Positions 16,735 through 26,200 of a stretch of 39,435 bases of DNA are shown here, piece after piece. The position numbers were made by a program, and so were the translations under genes. Source of the DNA: Chloroflexota bacterium (GTDB lineage Bacteria > Chloroflexota > Ktedonobacteria > Ktedonobacterales > Ktedonobacteraceae); the NCBI GenBank assembly GCA_005881495.1, contig VBHI01000355.1, forward strand, positions 1-39,435, in the 5' to 3' direction. The notes beneath the pieces are model-generated. The model was not told where the DNA came from and did not search any database. It was given only the letters and a program-made list of their open reading frames with translations. The first letter of the stretch is position 1. The number at the start of each line of letters is the position of its first letter.

Positions 16735-18578
16735 CGTATTGCCTCCCGCTTCTGTTCGGGAGAAGAGGTCAACATGCGTACTTCAAATTCTTCCTGCTCG
16801 CGCAACTGCAAATCGTAGAGCCTGGCATAGGGGCCGCCTTGTGCGAGCAGCGTCTCATGGGTTCCACGTTCTACAATCCTGCCTTTTTCCAGCACCAGGA
16901 TCTGATCGGCGCTTTTGATTGTGCGCAGGCGAGATGCGACCACAAAGGTGGTGCGGCCTCGCATTACCGCATCCAGGGCTTGCTGAATGAGATACTCTGT
17001 TTCCATGTCAACGCTCGAAGTCGAGTCGTCGAGCACGAGTATGCGGGGGTTAAGGAGCAGTGTACGCGCTATAGCCACGCGTTGTTTCTGACCGCCTGAG
17101 AGCGTCACGCCACGTTCACCAACCCAGGTATCGTAACCGTCTGGCAATCCACTAGCGAAATCATGGAGGCGCGCTATTTTGGCAGCTGCAATGATCTGTT
17201 CGTCGGTTGCATTGGCAACACCGTACGCGATGTTATCACGCAGCGTCGCATTGAACAGGAAAACGTCCTGTAATACCAACCCTACGTTGCGTCGCAGAGA
17301 AGTTTGAGTCACCTCGCGTATATCCTTTCCATCGATCGAGACACGACCGCTTGCGGCTTCATAGAAGCGAGGCAGCAGGTGCAATATCGTACTTTTACCG
17401 CTACCCGTAGCGCCCAGAATGGCGATTATTTGACCTGGTTGTGCATCTATCGTGATTTCTTGTAGTACTTCTGGCCCGTTTCCATAGGCAAAGGTAACGT
17501 CTTCAAAGCGAACATGGCCCTGCACCCGTTGTAACGCTTTTGCCCCAGGTGCATCGGTGATGGCCGGCTGAGTATCAAGCACACCGAAGATGCGTATGCC
17601 ACCTGAGAGGCCGCGCATAAACCAGGTGACCATGTAGCCGAAGGAACGCACAGGAGTGCCCAACAAGAGTATGTATTGCGTGACGGCTACAAGCACACCG
17701 AGGCTGAGTTGATGACCGATTACCGCAATGCCTCCTATCCATATGATCAGTACTGTGACTATGTTGAGTACGAGAACCATCAGCGGCTGATTCCATGCCG
17801 ATAGTCGCATGGCACTCATGTTGAGTGCTCTCACCTCGCGGTTTTTGGCCTCGTATTTGGCTATCTCGAACTCTTCGCGGGCGAAGGCTTTCACGACACG
17901 CATACCGCTCAGGCTCTCCTGCATTACTGTTCCCAGCGCCCCCGTTTCATTCTGCACATCTTGCCATATTGGACGCAGACGTCGGCCCACCTGGATAGAG
18001 AGCAATATGAGGATCGGGACGCAGATCATGGTCACGAGTGCCAGGTGCCAGTCGAGTCGAAAAAGTATCATCGTGACGGCGCCAAAGGTTACCAGGGCCA
18101 GCAGTCCGCGCAACAGCCCCATGGGAATGAAGTTACGTACTGCCTCGATATCGACTGTTAAGCGCGACATAAGCTGGCCAGTCTCTGATTCGTCATGAAA
18201 TGAGAAACTGAGCGTTTGCAGGTGATCGTAGAGGCTGTTGCGTAGATCATAGGCTACGAGGTTCGAAACTGCCTGGGAAAGATATCCCTGTCCATAGGCG
18301 AAAAGACCCCTCAGTGAACTGGAAACAAGGATTGCAGCCGTGGCAAGGAGAAGGCTACTGAATTGGCCGTGCTGAAGTCCCGTATCGATTACCCATGCGA
18401 GTAACCATGGTACTATGAGCGCAAAACCTGTGGAGAGTCCCATACTAATCACCGTGCCGAGCGTTGGTATCCAGTGAGGACGCAGCAGGCCTATGATACG
18501 TATGAAGATGAGTAAGTTAGCTTTCCATGAATCGAGAGCAATGACTACTTTAGACTTTTTCCTTTTTGAAGGAATCAC
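16731..18578 (-). CDS. ABC exporter subunit with degenerate Walker B and switch residue
   Basis: The upstream partner of the coupled exporter pair. GTG 18578 is preferred (615 residues, MIPSKRKK) because AAAGGA lies just ahead of it; an ATG at 18653 with a weak site would give 640 residues. Six membrane helices are followed by an ATPase domain with Walker A GATGSGKST and a canonical VTLSGGQKQR signature. Walker B is ILVLDDSTSSVD, with Asp where the catalytic Glu should be, and the switch position is serine (VVASRLRT) instead of histidine. These changes mark the non-hydrolytic site of heterodimeric exporters. A 28-bp palindrome at 18671-18698 lies just upstream. Confidence 0.9.
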   Translation of the reverse strand: MIPSKRKKSKVVIALDSWKANLLIFIRIIGLLRPHWIPTLGTVISMGLSTGFALIVPWLLAWVIDTGLQHGQFSSLLLATAAILVSSSLRGLFAYGQGYLSQAVSNLVAYDLRNSLYDHLQTLSFSFHDESETGQLMSRLTVDIEAVRNFIPMGLLRGLLALVTFGAVTMILFRLDWHLALVTMICVPILILLSIQVGRRLRPIWQDVQNETGALGTVMQESLSGMRVVKAFAREEFEIAKYEAKNREVRALNMSAMRLSAWNQPLMVLVLNIVTVLIIWIGGIAVIGHQLSLGVLVAVTQYILLLGTPVRSFGYMVTWFMRGLSGGIRIFGVLDTQPAITDAPGAKALQRVQGHVRFEDVTFAYGNGPEVLQEITIDAQPGQIIAILGATGSGKSTILHLLPRFYEAASGRVSIDGKDIREVTQTSLRRNVGLVLQDVFLFNATLRDNIAYGVANATDEQIIAAAKIARLHDFASGLPDGYDTWVGERGVTLSGGQKQRVAIARTLLLNPRILVLDDSTSSVDMETEYLIQQALDAVMRGRTTFVVASRLRTIKSADQILVLEKGRIVERGTHETLLAQGGPYARLYDLQLREQEEFEVRMLTSSPEQKREAIR

Positions 18579-18670
18579 CCGCGTTTCCTTTCTAGATGGC
18601 ACAATCAATAGGTGGTGTGGCTTTGAGCGAAAGTCTTCGGCTGATAGGAGCATTGGTGCTCAAGTCAAAG

Positions 18671-18698
18671 TGTAGTGAGACGAATTCGTCTCACTACA
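18671..18698. promoter_or_regulatory. 28-bp perfect palindrome upstream of the ABC exporter operon
   Basis: The left half is TGTAGTGAGACGAA and the right half is its exact reverse complement, with GAATTC at the centre. It lies 93 bases upstream of the preferred GTG start and 18 bases upstream of the alternative ATG. Size and symmetry suit a TetR- or MarR-type operator. A dispersed palindromic repeat is the alternative. Confidence 0.6.
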
Positions 18699-18726
18699 TT
18701 GTGTACCGAACATATGCAATTCAGAC

Positions 18727-18754
18727 AAAAAAAAGTGGGCGGAACTTTGTCCGC
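18727..18754 (-). terminator. Possible rho-independent terminator after jetD
   Basis: On the minus strand a 5-bp stem (GCGGA/TCCGC, loop of six) is followed by CCAC and eight T (A8 at 18727-18734). It is about 190 bases beyond the jetD stop. The stem is short, so this is a weak call. The rest of the 18755-18941 gap shows nothing I can name. Confidence 0.4.
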
Positions 18755-18941
18755 TGGTTCAAATGCAATAGTGGGAATATTTGCTCAGCAGGAAGATGAC
18801 CTTCATACAGTAACATCCTTTAGTATATCACGAGATGCAGCAACTTTTCCCAAATCTCTAATCATCTGAAACGTTTATTAGATTGAAGATTGATTTTCTT
18901 GTTCTGAAGGTACGATTGCAGCGTTCGCGATTGTCAGGGGA

Positions 18942-20312
18942 TCAAGCACCACACCCCAAAATATCCTCTACCAGCAAATGGGTAATACCTTCTTGATAGG
19001 ACCATGCTTTTTTCTCTTGCATCTTTGCTACTAATGGAGCAAAGATAGCCGGGAGGGTGCCTAGCGTGTCTAACTCGCTTGAGCGAGGAGGTGCGGTTGT
19101 AGGTCCGACCTCCGTTCTAGATTGGAGGGAAAGGGTATAGGAAGCTGGGTCAAAGCGCCAGGGGTGACAGCGGGCAGGGTAACGGGCCATGAGGTATGCG
19201 GCGATCTGTAGCCCTTTCAGGTCAAAATCGCCGCTATAATAGAGCATATTGTCGGGAGATGCTGCTATGAACTGGTCTAGTAGCACCAGCGCTGCTCTAC
19301 TGGGCCAGCCTGATGTGCAGACACAGGTGGGTAAAGGTTGATCTGATCTTAATGCTGAAACAACCTCTTCAAAAACCTGGGGATTTTCGATGACATAAAT
19401 ATGTGGCTGTGAAGGTGAACTATACTGCCACTCGAGCAACTGGCTTAAAGGGAGGAGGAGTACTCGTTGAGCTGCCACTACTGGAAGTTGGTCAGGAACA
19501 CCACTGCGATAGATGGCGCTCGCAAGATTGAAGACAGCCACACTGGACGAAATGGTATCCACCAGTAATCCTGCTTCGCTATAGAGGCGCAGTTCTTGCG
19601 CACGATCACGTTGAGTCAGGGTGATATCTTTTGTATTGTGGCTCAAATCATTGAGGGCGAGAAGCAAGAGACGGCCAGCGGGTCTATCAGGATCAAGCGT
19701 GTGTGGGTCGCCGCTGGTACGTTGGGCAAAGAGCGCTAACCGTTCGGGAGTGTCTGGTTGCGGCAAATGGTTTAGTAAGTTGGCGATGTAACGTACCAGT
19801 TGAAGTTGTTGCTCCTGCTCCTCTGCCCGCGCATTCTTGAAACGAGAGAAGAGCCACTCCTGGCCATGCAAGCCTCGTTCCAGCCAGTATCGTCCGCGTG
19901 ATGCTTCGGGAAGTTCTGCTGTGATCGACGTCAAGGCGGAGCGAAAATGTGCCTGGTGTGTGGCGTGGTTGGCTCGCTGCTCCGCATGGGTTATAAGCGC
20001 CTGATCTGGGTAGTAGGCACGCAGCATGTCGAGTAATGTGCAGTTGAAACTGTGTTTGAGTGCCTTTTCGACATCTTTAAGCTTGACTTTGATCGTTGGA
20101 TCGGGATAAAGAGGCCTGCTGAGAAAGCTGGCGATGTCGCGACGTTCACTAGCAGTGGCATCCTGTAGGATAACCTGTCCTCCTACCTGCCCTACCTCAA
20201 TATACTTCTCATGCAGTTTGATTACCAGGCGAGATAAACTCGCCTGGTTGAAGAATTCGGCTGCTTTTTGGGCGGCCTGCTGGCCTGGTTGATTACTCAC
20301 CTGTGACTCCAT
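18942..20312 (-). CDS. jetD: Wadjet type II nuclease subunit JetD (TIGR02679/DUF2399)
   Basis: 456 residues. The C-terminal DUF2399 region carries the Toprim acidic residues: a conserved Glu in VIEN (about 307-310) and the metal-binding DxD in SGDFDLKG (about 360-367). In Wadjet, JetD is the topoisomerase VI-like nuclease that cuts small circular DNA extruded by the SMC motor. The N-terminal half is helical and probably contacts the motor. The gene starts 12 bases after jetC with no clear ribosome site of its own, so it is likely translationally coupled. Gene order jetA-B-C-D and families match the TIGR02677-02680 cassette. The protein itself appears intact. Confidence 0.88.
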   Translation of the reverse strand: MESQVSNQPGQQAAQKAAEFFNQASLSRLVIKLHEKYIEVGQVGGQVILQDATASERRDIASFLSRPLYPDPTIKVKLKDVEKALKHSFNCTLLDMLRAYYPDQALITHAEQRANHATHQAHFRSALTSITAELPEASRGRYWLERGLHGQEWLFSRFKNARAEEQEQQLQLVRYIANLLNHLPQPDTPERLALFAQRTSGDPHTLDPDRPAGRLLLLALNDLSHNTKDITLTQRDRAQELRLYSEAGLLVDTISSSVAVFNLASAIYRSGVPDQLPVVAAQRVLLLPLSQLLEWQYSSPSQPHIYVIENPQVFEEVVSALRSDQPLPTCVCTSGWPSRAALVLLDQFIAASPDNMLYYSGDFDLKGLQIAAYLMARYPARCHPWRFDPASYTLSLQSRTEVGPTTAPPRSSELDTLGTLPAIFAPLVAKMQEKKAWSYQEGITHLLVEDILGCGA

Positions 20313-20324
20313 ACGAGTTTCTGG

Positions 20325-23300
20325 CTAAAGCGATTGATTATCGCTCCAGAAAGAAGCTGAAGCTGTGGCTATTGGTGAGCCTTTTTCATGGATCATCAGG
20401 TATCTCGCGCAGGCTGGTATCTTCGCGCCAGTTCCGCTAATTTGTGGTCCGGTCATGATCCACTGGAAATCCTGCGAGACGAGGAACTCTATAATACGCT
20501 GTGTGTTGGCGATACTCACTTTATCAAAAGCTTCGTCTAAAGCAAGTAACTTTGGCGCTCCAGGTGCGGCGCTGCGGTAAAGAGCGCCGAGGGCTGCAAA
20601 GAGCGGAACATAGAGTGCAAAGAGCTGCTCTGCGCCACTACGGGTGCCGGCCACGCGGTCGGTCAGACGCTGGCGTTGCCCGCCGATAGGTGTGACCAGG
20701 ACGTCAAAGTGGAACCATTCACGGTAATCGAAAACTTGCTCTAAGGCGTCCATAAAGTTCATATCGGCATTCTCCTGCTGTCGCAGGCGTACCGAATCGA
20801 TTTCCTGGCGGAACGCATGCATTAACGTTTCCATTTCTTCCAGTGTCAGCGCTTGCGTTGGTTTGCGCAGAAGTTTGTAATGTTGCGCGAGGTGACTGCC
20901 TAATTTTGCCAGATCATACTCGGCTGGCGGCTTCCATTGGAGGGAATAGTGTTCGCCAATCATGGGGAGACCACTTAGTACTTTATTGATTTGTTGTACC
21001 CACTCTTCAGCTTCGAAGATGGATGTACGAATGGCCTCCGCGATTTCGTGCAGAAGAAAATCCTCGAATAACCTGGTTTCTTCCTGGTTGAGCAGCATTT
21101 TCTGCATTTCTATGCGCTCACTCAAGAGTTCAAGTAGTTCGACTGCCTTGCTTTTATTTTCATTCAGGAAGAGCACCAGTCCCCGGTCATCCAGGTTTGG
21201 CCCATATTCTAGCAGGATCGGTTGCTCGCGATTGAATGTACGAGAGAGCGCATTGTAGGCATCTCGATAGGCCGCTTCCAATTGCTCTTTGCGGGGCCAC
21301 CAGGTCCTCCACCGGGTACGCTGCCAGCAGATCAAGAAAGTGTGACTGCTTTTCGCCGCGTTCAAATTGTGCCTGTTGCAGGCGCTCCTCTATTTCTGTT
21401 AGCTGGTTTGCCGTGTTGTTGACACGCTCGTCGGCACGAATAAAATCGGCTTGCGCCTCTTTCAGATTTGTGGTGAGCGTTTCGTTGTGTACACGTAATG
21501 TTTGTAATCGTTCACTCAACTCCTCGGCATCAGAAAATTCAGCGATACGGCGCAGTTCTTCTTCTTCTGCCTGTGCCTGTAATGCTTGATAACGGATGCG
21601 CTCATATAACTGGGCTGTATTGCGCTCGTCGATTGCAGCATGTGCCTGTGCTTCGCGCGCTCTCTGGGACTCTTCCCAGGTATTGATTAACCCCGCCAGT
21701 TGTGTTAGCAACGATTGGGCCTGATTTTTGAGCTTGATAACACTAAGCAGGGCATCCTGAACGCGCTGAGGATCGCCGGCAAGGGGAGAGATGCCATTGC
21801 AATCTCGCTCTAAGCGGGCAACCAGGTTGTTGAAACTCTGCCGTGCCTCCTGTGTCTGAAGATGCGCTTTCTGATAGGCGCTTCTGTTGCTATCCAGGTT
21901 CAGTTTTGCCTGCTCAAGTTCAGCGAAAATCTTCTCCAGACCACTGTTAGGAAGTACCTTACGTAACTGCGCTTGCTGCTCCTGTAGCTTTGCTAACTGC
22001 GCCTCATAGTGCGCAATGCTCTGCGTAAGCGTTTGCAGTTCGTCGTCAAGTTGTGTGAGTTGCCGTGTAATTTCATCGAGTTCACGTTTGCGCACCTGTA
22101 GTCGCGTGGTTTTACCGATACAGCTGGCGCTTCCACCTCCTGCCCGACCAGTGAGCAGGCCGTGTGTCCAGATGCCATCGTTATTGAACGAAAGCCTTGT
22201 TTCCCGCCCCTCCCGCATCGCTCTGTCGGCTCCGCTCGACAGACGCTCCCCACTCCTTCGATATACGCTCCCCTCCCCACCTGGAAAATTGTTCTGTCCA
22301 AGAGCCGCCAGAATAGTTGTGACGATTGGTTCCCACCCTTCCCCATACCCATCCTCCCTGTCCAGGTTGTCACCATCTGGCGAGGTACTGACCGAGGTGT
22401 CGAAGCGCAACCCGTAGAAGCTGGTTGGACCGTGGCCGTTTGTTTGATGTTCCTTATTCAGGTTGATGGCTAAATGTTGACTATCGACGAACGACTTGAT
22501 GCCTTCAATATCCAGGCGGCAATCGCTCAGACCTTCTGAGGCAAGCAATGCGTCAGCAGAAGTAACTTGCGTAGGAGCTACAACGAGTGCATCCAGAAGG
22601 CCTGCATCCTCAAGCATGAATTCGATACGTCCCGCTTGCTCGCTCTCGCAATCAATGTCGGGGGTAAAGTCAAGGAGCATGTAGAGTGGGAGGGCGATGA
22701 TACCATGCTCTGCGAGTTTCTTCCGGGCAATGGTGTGTCGTGGCGAGCGTAAGGGTGTGAACTCTGGTTCAGACAGTTTTTGCTCGTAGAGGGCTGTAGC
22801 TTCTTCGATCTCACGTATCATTCCCCCTTGTACCACCTGTAATTCATTCAGTTTCGTTTGCCGCTGGTTTGCTTCTTGAATTAATTCGCCCTCTATCTTG
22901 TCAATCGCCTGGCGATAGTGGTTCAGTATAAAGGTACATTCCTCAACCACGCGATCAGGTAAGGCGTCATCCTCCTCTACTACTTTGCCCATATCGCCCT
23001 GCGATAGTATCGTTTCCTGCAGTAGCTGTAAGGACTCCTGAGAAGTGAACTGCTCCAGCGTGTTGTTGAGCATGAGCAGCGTTTCATTAAAGCGATCCTC
23101 GGCAGACTGAAAACGATTGCGCGATTGATCTAATTCCTGGAAGCGTGTTGTTTCAAGGTTACGAGCGTGCAGCACATGTGTTTCCAGCTTCTCTCGCTGT
23201 CGATGTAATTCTTCAAGATGACGCAGCCAGGCAATACGCTCTTCTGACATCTCTCCTGGTAGGGATGTGATAACCAGAGGCACCTCTGGCGCGGAGGTAG

Positions 23301-24780
23301 TCTCAGTAGAGATACTGCTGACCTGGCGAAGCGCTTCTTCTAATTGAAAAGCCGCGACTTCCCAGTAACTTTCCTCCAGGGCCAAGGAGCTGAGTTCTTG
23401 CAGGTGTGCAATGCTTTCGGTTTTCATCGTCTCAAAACGGGCCAGTTGGAGACGCAGGCGCTCGGCACTTGTTTGTCTGGACTGGCGCGCGGCATCCAGG
23501 CTTCTTTCCTGAAGCTGTGCTTGCGCCTGTGCCTCGCGTGTACGTTCAGAGGCAGCAGTCAGTTGTTTGGCGAACTGAAGCCCCTCGCTGGCCTCAAGAA
23601 CCTTGATCTGGCTGTTGACCTGGTAGTATTCTGCCTGGAACGTTTGTGAACGTTCTTCTGCTCTACTGCGCTCATTGTCTGCCGTGTGCAGGTCCTTGCG
23701 CAGCCTGTTTACACGGCTTTGCACGCTATCCTCTACCAGTTGCGTGGCGATATATTCGCAGGCCGCCAGTTGCGCTCGACTTAGAGCTAGATGCTGCTGT
23801 GCCCGGTGCAGGCGCTCGGCGGCACTGTAAGCCTCCTGAATGCGTTCTTTTTCGGCCTGGATGGCATCGATACGTTCAATGGTGCCTATGACATGTGAAG
23901 TTGTTTCACCGGAAATTTTGCGCAATGATTGTTTGAGATAGTCATGGACCCGCGAAAAACTCAGTTCGCTGCTCAGATTTGGGCGGCGCAATACCAGCAA
24001 GAGGTTAATGAGTTTTTGAAAATCTTTGACATCGTCAAAGCCAAACAGGTAGTGCGCTACCTGGCGCTCATACTCGGCCTGGGAATCACATATAATGCCG
24101 TGCCCCTCTAATTGTTGTTTGAATCGGGCGTGGTCGAAGGCGCGTTTATCCTGCTTGCTGCCAGTTTCGTAGACGGTGTGGAGATCGTATCCCAGGCGAG
24201 AGCCATCGGTAATCAAAAAGCGCAATGGGCGTATGTGATCGCTGGCATTGATATTCCCGGCAAGGCTGATGCCAATGGTCAGGAAACGCGTTTTTTCGCG
24301 CTCTCCATTCTCCTCCCAACGATGGCGGAATTCCGGTGCGATGGGAGGATGGTGCGGATCGCACCATTCGAATTCAAGAGCGATATAGGATGTACGCCGC
24401 TCATGGCTATAGGGTGTAGCTGATTCGCTGCCGCCAAGAACATAGTACTCCATATGCCGTTCGCGACCACCGAAGGTGTCGAGCCGATTGGGACGAAGAT
24501 CGCCATCAAGGGCGAGGGGCAATGCCGCGGTCAGAACGGTTGATTTGCCGGAGGCGTTCTCCCCGGCGAGGAAGAGTCGTCCATGAGGTATCTCAAATTC
24601 TTGCAGTCCGTAAAGCCAGAAATTTGTCAGCATGATGCGGCGAAGGCGATAGCCATGCGAACCTCCTGCCTGAGCTTGCAGTATCTCGACGAACATCTCG
24701 AGTTGACGTTCCAGTGTCTTCTCTGATGCTCCATTTGACGATGTAGACCATTCTGTAAAACTATCAAGTGTGTATTGCAT
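20325..24780 (-). pseudogene. jetC: Wadjet type II SMC-like ATPase JetC (TIGR02680), frameshifted
   Basis: Across two frames this encodes a roughly 1,480-residue SMC/MukB-like motor. The first frame (24780-21187) has Walker A GENASGKST at about residues 73-81 and long coiled coils rich in Glu, Gln and Arg. The second (from about 21296 to 20325) has the ABC signature region RSGAEQLFALY and Walker B PKLLALDEAFDKVS. The frames join at a G4 run (21293-21296; CCCC in the coding sense). Removing one base gives a smooth reading from EDLVA into RKEQLEAAYRDAY. Unless corrected, the head domain is split and the motor is inactive. A repeat insertion adds about 29 residues near 830-858. ATG 24780 follows GAAGGAAGAGG. 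Confidence 0.85.
22204..22290. repeat. Short repeat element inserted in frame in jetC
   Basis: Plus-strand hallmarks are CTCCCGCATCGCTCTGTCGG, CTCCGCTC and, near the end, CCCTCCCCACCTGGAAAATT. On the coding strand it adds the peptide stretch NNFPGGEGSVYRRSGERL followed by SSGADRAMREGRE. Related copies lie at 24806-24845 and 27295-27353. Confidence 0.7.
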
Positions 24781-24805
24781 ATGGTTATTCCTCTTCCTTC
24801 ATACT

Positions 24806-24845
24806 TCTCCCGCATCGCTATGTCGGCTGCGCTCCCCACCTTTGT
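24806..24845. repeat. Short repeat element in the jetB-jetC gap
   Basis: The sequence CTCCCGCATCGCTATGTCGG followed by CTGCGCTCCCCACC matches the elements inside jetC and jetA. It occupies most of the 73-base space between the two genes and ends just ahead of the jetC ribosome site. Confidence 0.7.
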
Positions 24846-24853
24846 GGTTATCT

Positions 24854-26200
24854 TCATTCTGACTCATCCAGGCCGGGTAATGTTATGGCTATTGACTTTG
24901 ATTTATTTTTACCCGCTGGTTTTTGCTCCTGTCCTGCTTTTTCATAGCTCGCGCTGTAACGGGCTGCCGTCGGCAATATCAGCATATTGCCTGCGCCATC
25001 AGGCCCCCGCAGAAGGCCAGCCTGGCGCATCTTTTTGTAGACATCGTTCAACAAGCTGCGCGAACCTTTGCTGCGAGCCTCATTGCCCCAGTTCTCTCCA
25101 TAACGCTCACGCAGAGTATAAAAAAGTGCGTTCATGTCTTCTGACGTTACATGCACACAGCCGTATTTATCGGGCAAGGGCCATGCACCGGTAGTCACTT
25201 GCTCGCGGATGGCGGTACACATGAGCACAGCCATCTGGTCGCTGGTGCCAAAGGGAGTAAGACTGGTGACTGGACCTGAAGACATGCCGCTGGCACGCAC
25301 AACACAGGCGTAATCGCGTTTCACGTCGAGGAGCCAACCAAATGTTTCAAGCAGTTCATTGGCTACTTCATCGGAATGTGCAACCAGTTCAGCAAATGCC
25401 TCAGGATCATCATACCTGAGTAATACGGGGCCGAGCAGCAGCGTACGCCAGGCTCTCACTAATGGCTTGAGGGCCATTACAGGAAAATTATCCCCTACTA
25501 TACTTTGTAGTAGTGTAGGTTGCAACGTCTTTCCCTCATTGTTGAGATGCGTAGCGACCATCGCCAACAATTGTGGGTTGAATGCTGAAACGAGAGAACG
25601 TATTACGTCGGTGAACTCGTATAGTACGTCGGCATCGGCTGACTGTTCGACCCATTCCTTCGTCTGCCCGTCTATCAGTTGCACGCCTCCCATGTCTTCC
25701 AGGTATTGCAGGGCACGTTGAATGCTGTAGCGATCTGTTGGCCTGCGAAAATCGAAGGCTGTCTCCCCATCTGTCTCTGAACGGGATTGCTCTTGAATAT
25801 GTTCGGCCAGTTGGGAGAGTAAGAATTGCTGCTCATTGCCACGACCGGTAAGCTGGCGGTTTTCAGCAAAGCTAAGAATCCAGGTGAGGCAGGCAAAATC
25901 TCTTGGTTCCTTCAGGCGATCGTACACATAACCGGGTGTGGTTGCGCTAAGTTGTCGCACCAGGCGAATGACAGTAGCGCCGCGCTGTATACGCCAGCCT
26001 GTGTTCTGGTCGTGCCAATTCTGCAGAGTGTAGTAGTGACGATTCACCAGTCGAAACAGATCAATCTGTTTCGAGAGGATTACTCCCCGTTCCATCAAGG
26101 CTACATGTGCTTTCGTGATCTCTGCCGTATAGGTGCGCTGGCGGGACATTGAGAGGCGAGAGGCGCGGCCTGCTGCTGCCAGTTCTTCATACTCTTCCAT
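24854..26200 (-). CDS. jetB: Wadjet type II subunit JetB (TIGR02678/DUF2398)
   Basis: 448 residues from ATG 26200, which shares one base with the jetA stop (TAATG). GGAGAGGGGAG lies upstream, so this start is preferred over 26242. The protein is mostly helical with winged-helix character (ITKAHVALMERGVILSK, FRLVNRHYYTLQNW) and a C-terminal helix-turn-helix-like part (SLLNDVYKKMRQAGLLRG). JetB corresponds to MukE, a kite-type subunit that binds the kleisin JetA and DNA next to the SMC motor. The last residues are basic (KPAGKNKSKS). Family assignment is by recognised neighbours and sequence character; no search was run. Confidence 0.85.
   Translation of the reverse strand: MEEYEELAAAGRASRLSMSRQRTYTAEITKAHVALMERGVILSKQIDLFRLVNRHYYTLQNWHDQNTGWRIQRGATVIRLVRQLSATTPGYVYDRLKEPRDFACLTWILSFAENRQLTGRGNEQQFLLSQLAEHIQEQSRSETDGETAFDFRRPTDRYSIQRALQYLEDMGGVQLIDGQTKEWVEQSADADVLYEFTDVIRSLVSAFNPQLLAMVATHLNNEGKTLQPTLLQSIVGDNFPVMALKPLVRAWRTLLLGPVLLRYDDPEAFAELVAHSDEVANELLETFGWLLDVKRDYACVVRASGMSSGPVTSLTPFGTSDQMAVLMCTAIREQVTTGAWPLPDKYGCVHVTSEDMNALFYTLRERYGENWGNEARSKGSRSLLNDVYKKMRQAGLLRGPDGAGNMLILPTAARYSASYEKAGQEQKPAGKNKSKSIAITLPGLDESE

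Noticed and set aside
21290..21300. Programmed ribosomal frameshift in jetC
   Set aside because: The site GGCCCCGCAAAG is not a classical slippery heptamer and no obvious downstream stimulatory structure was seen; kept only as a low-ranked alternative.
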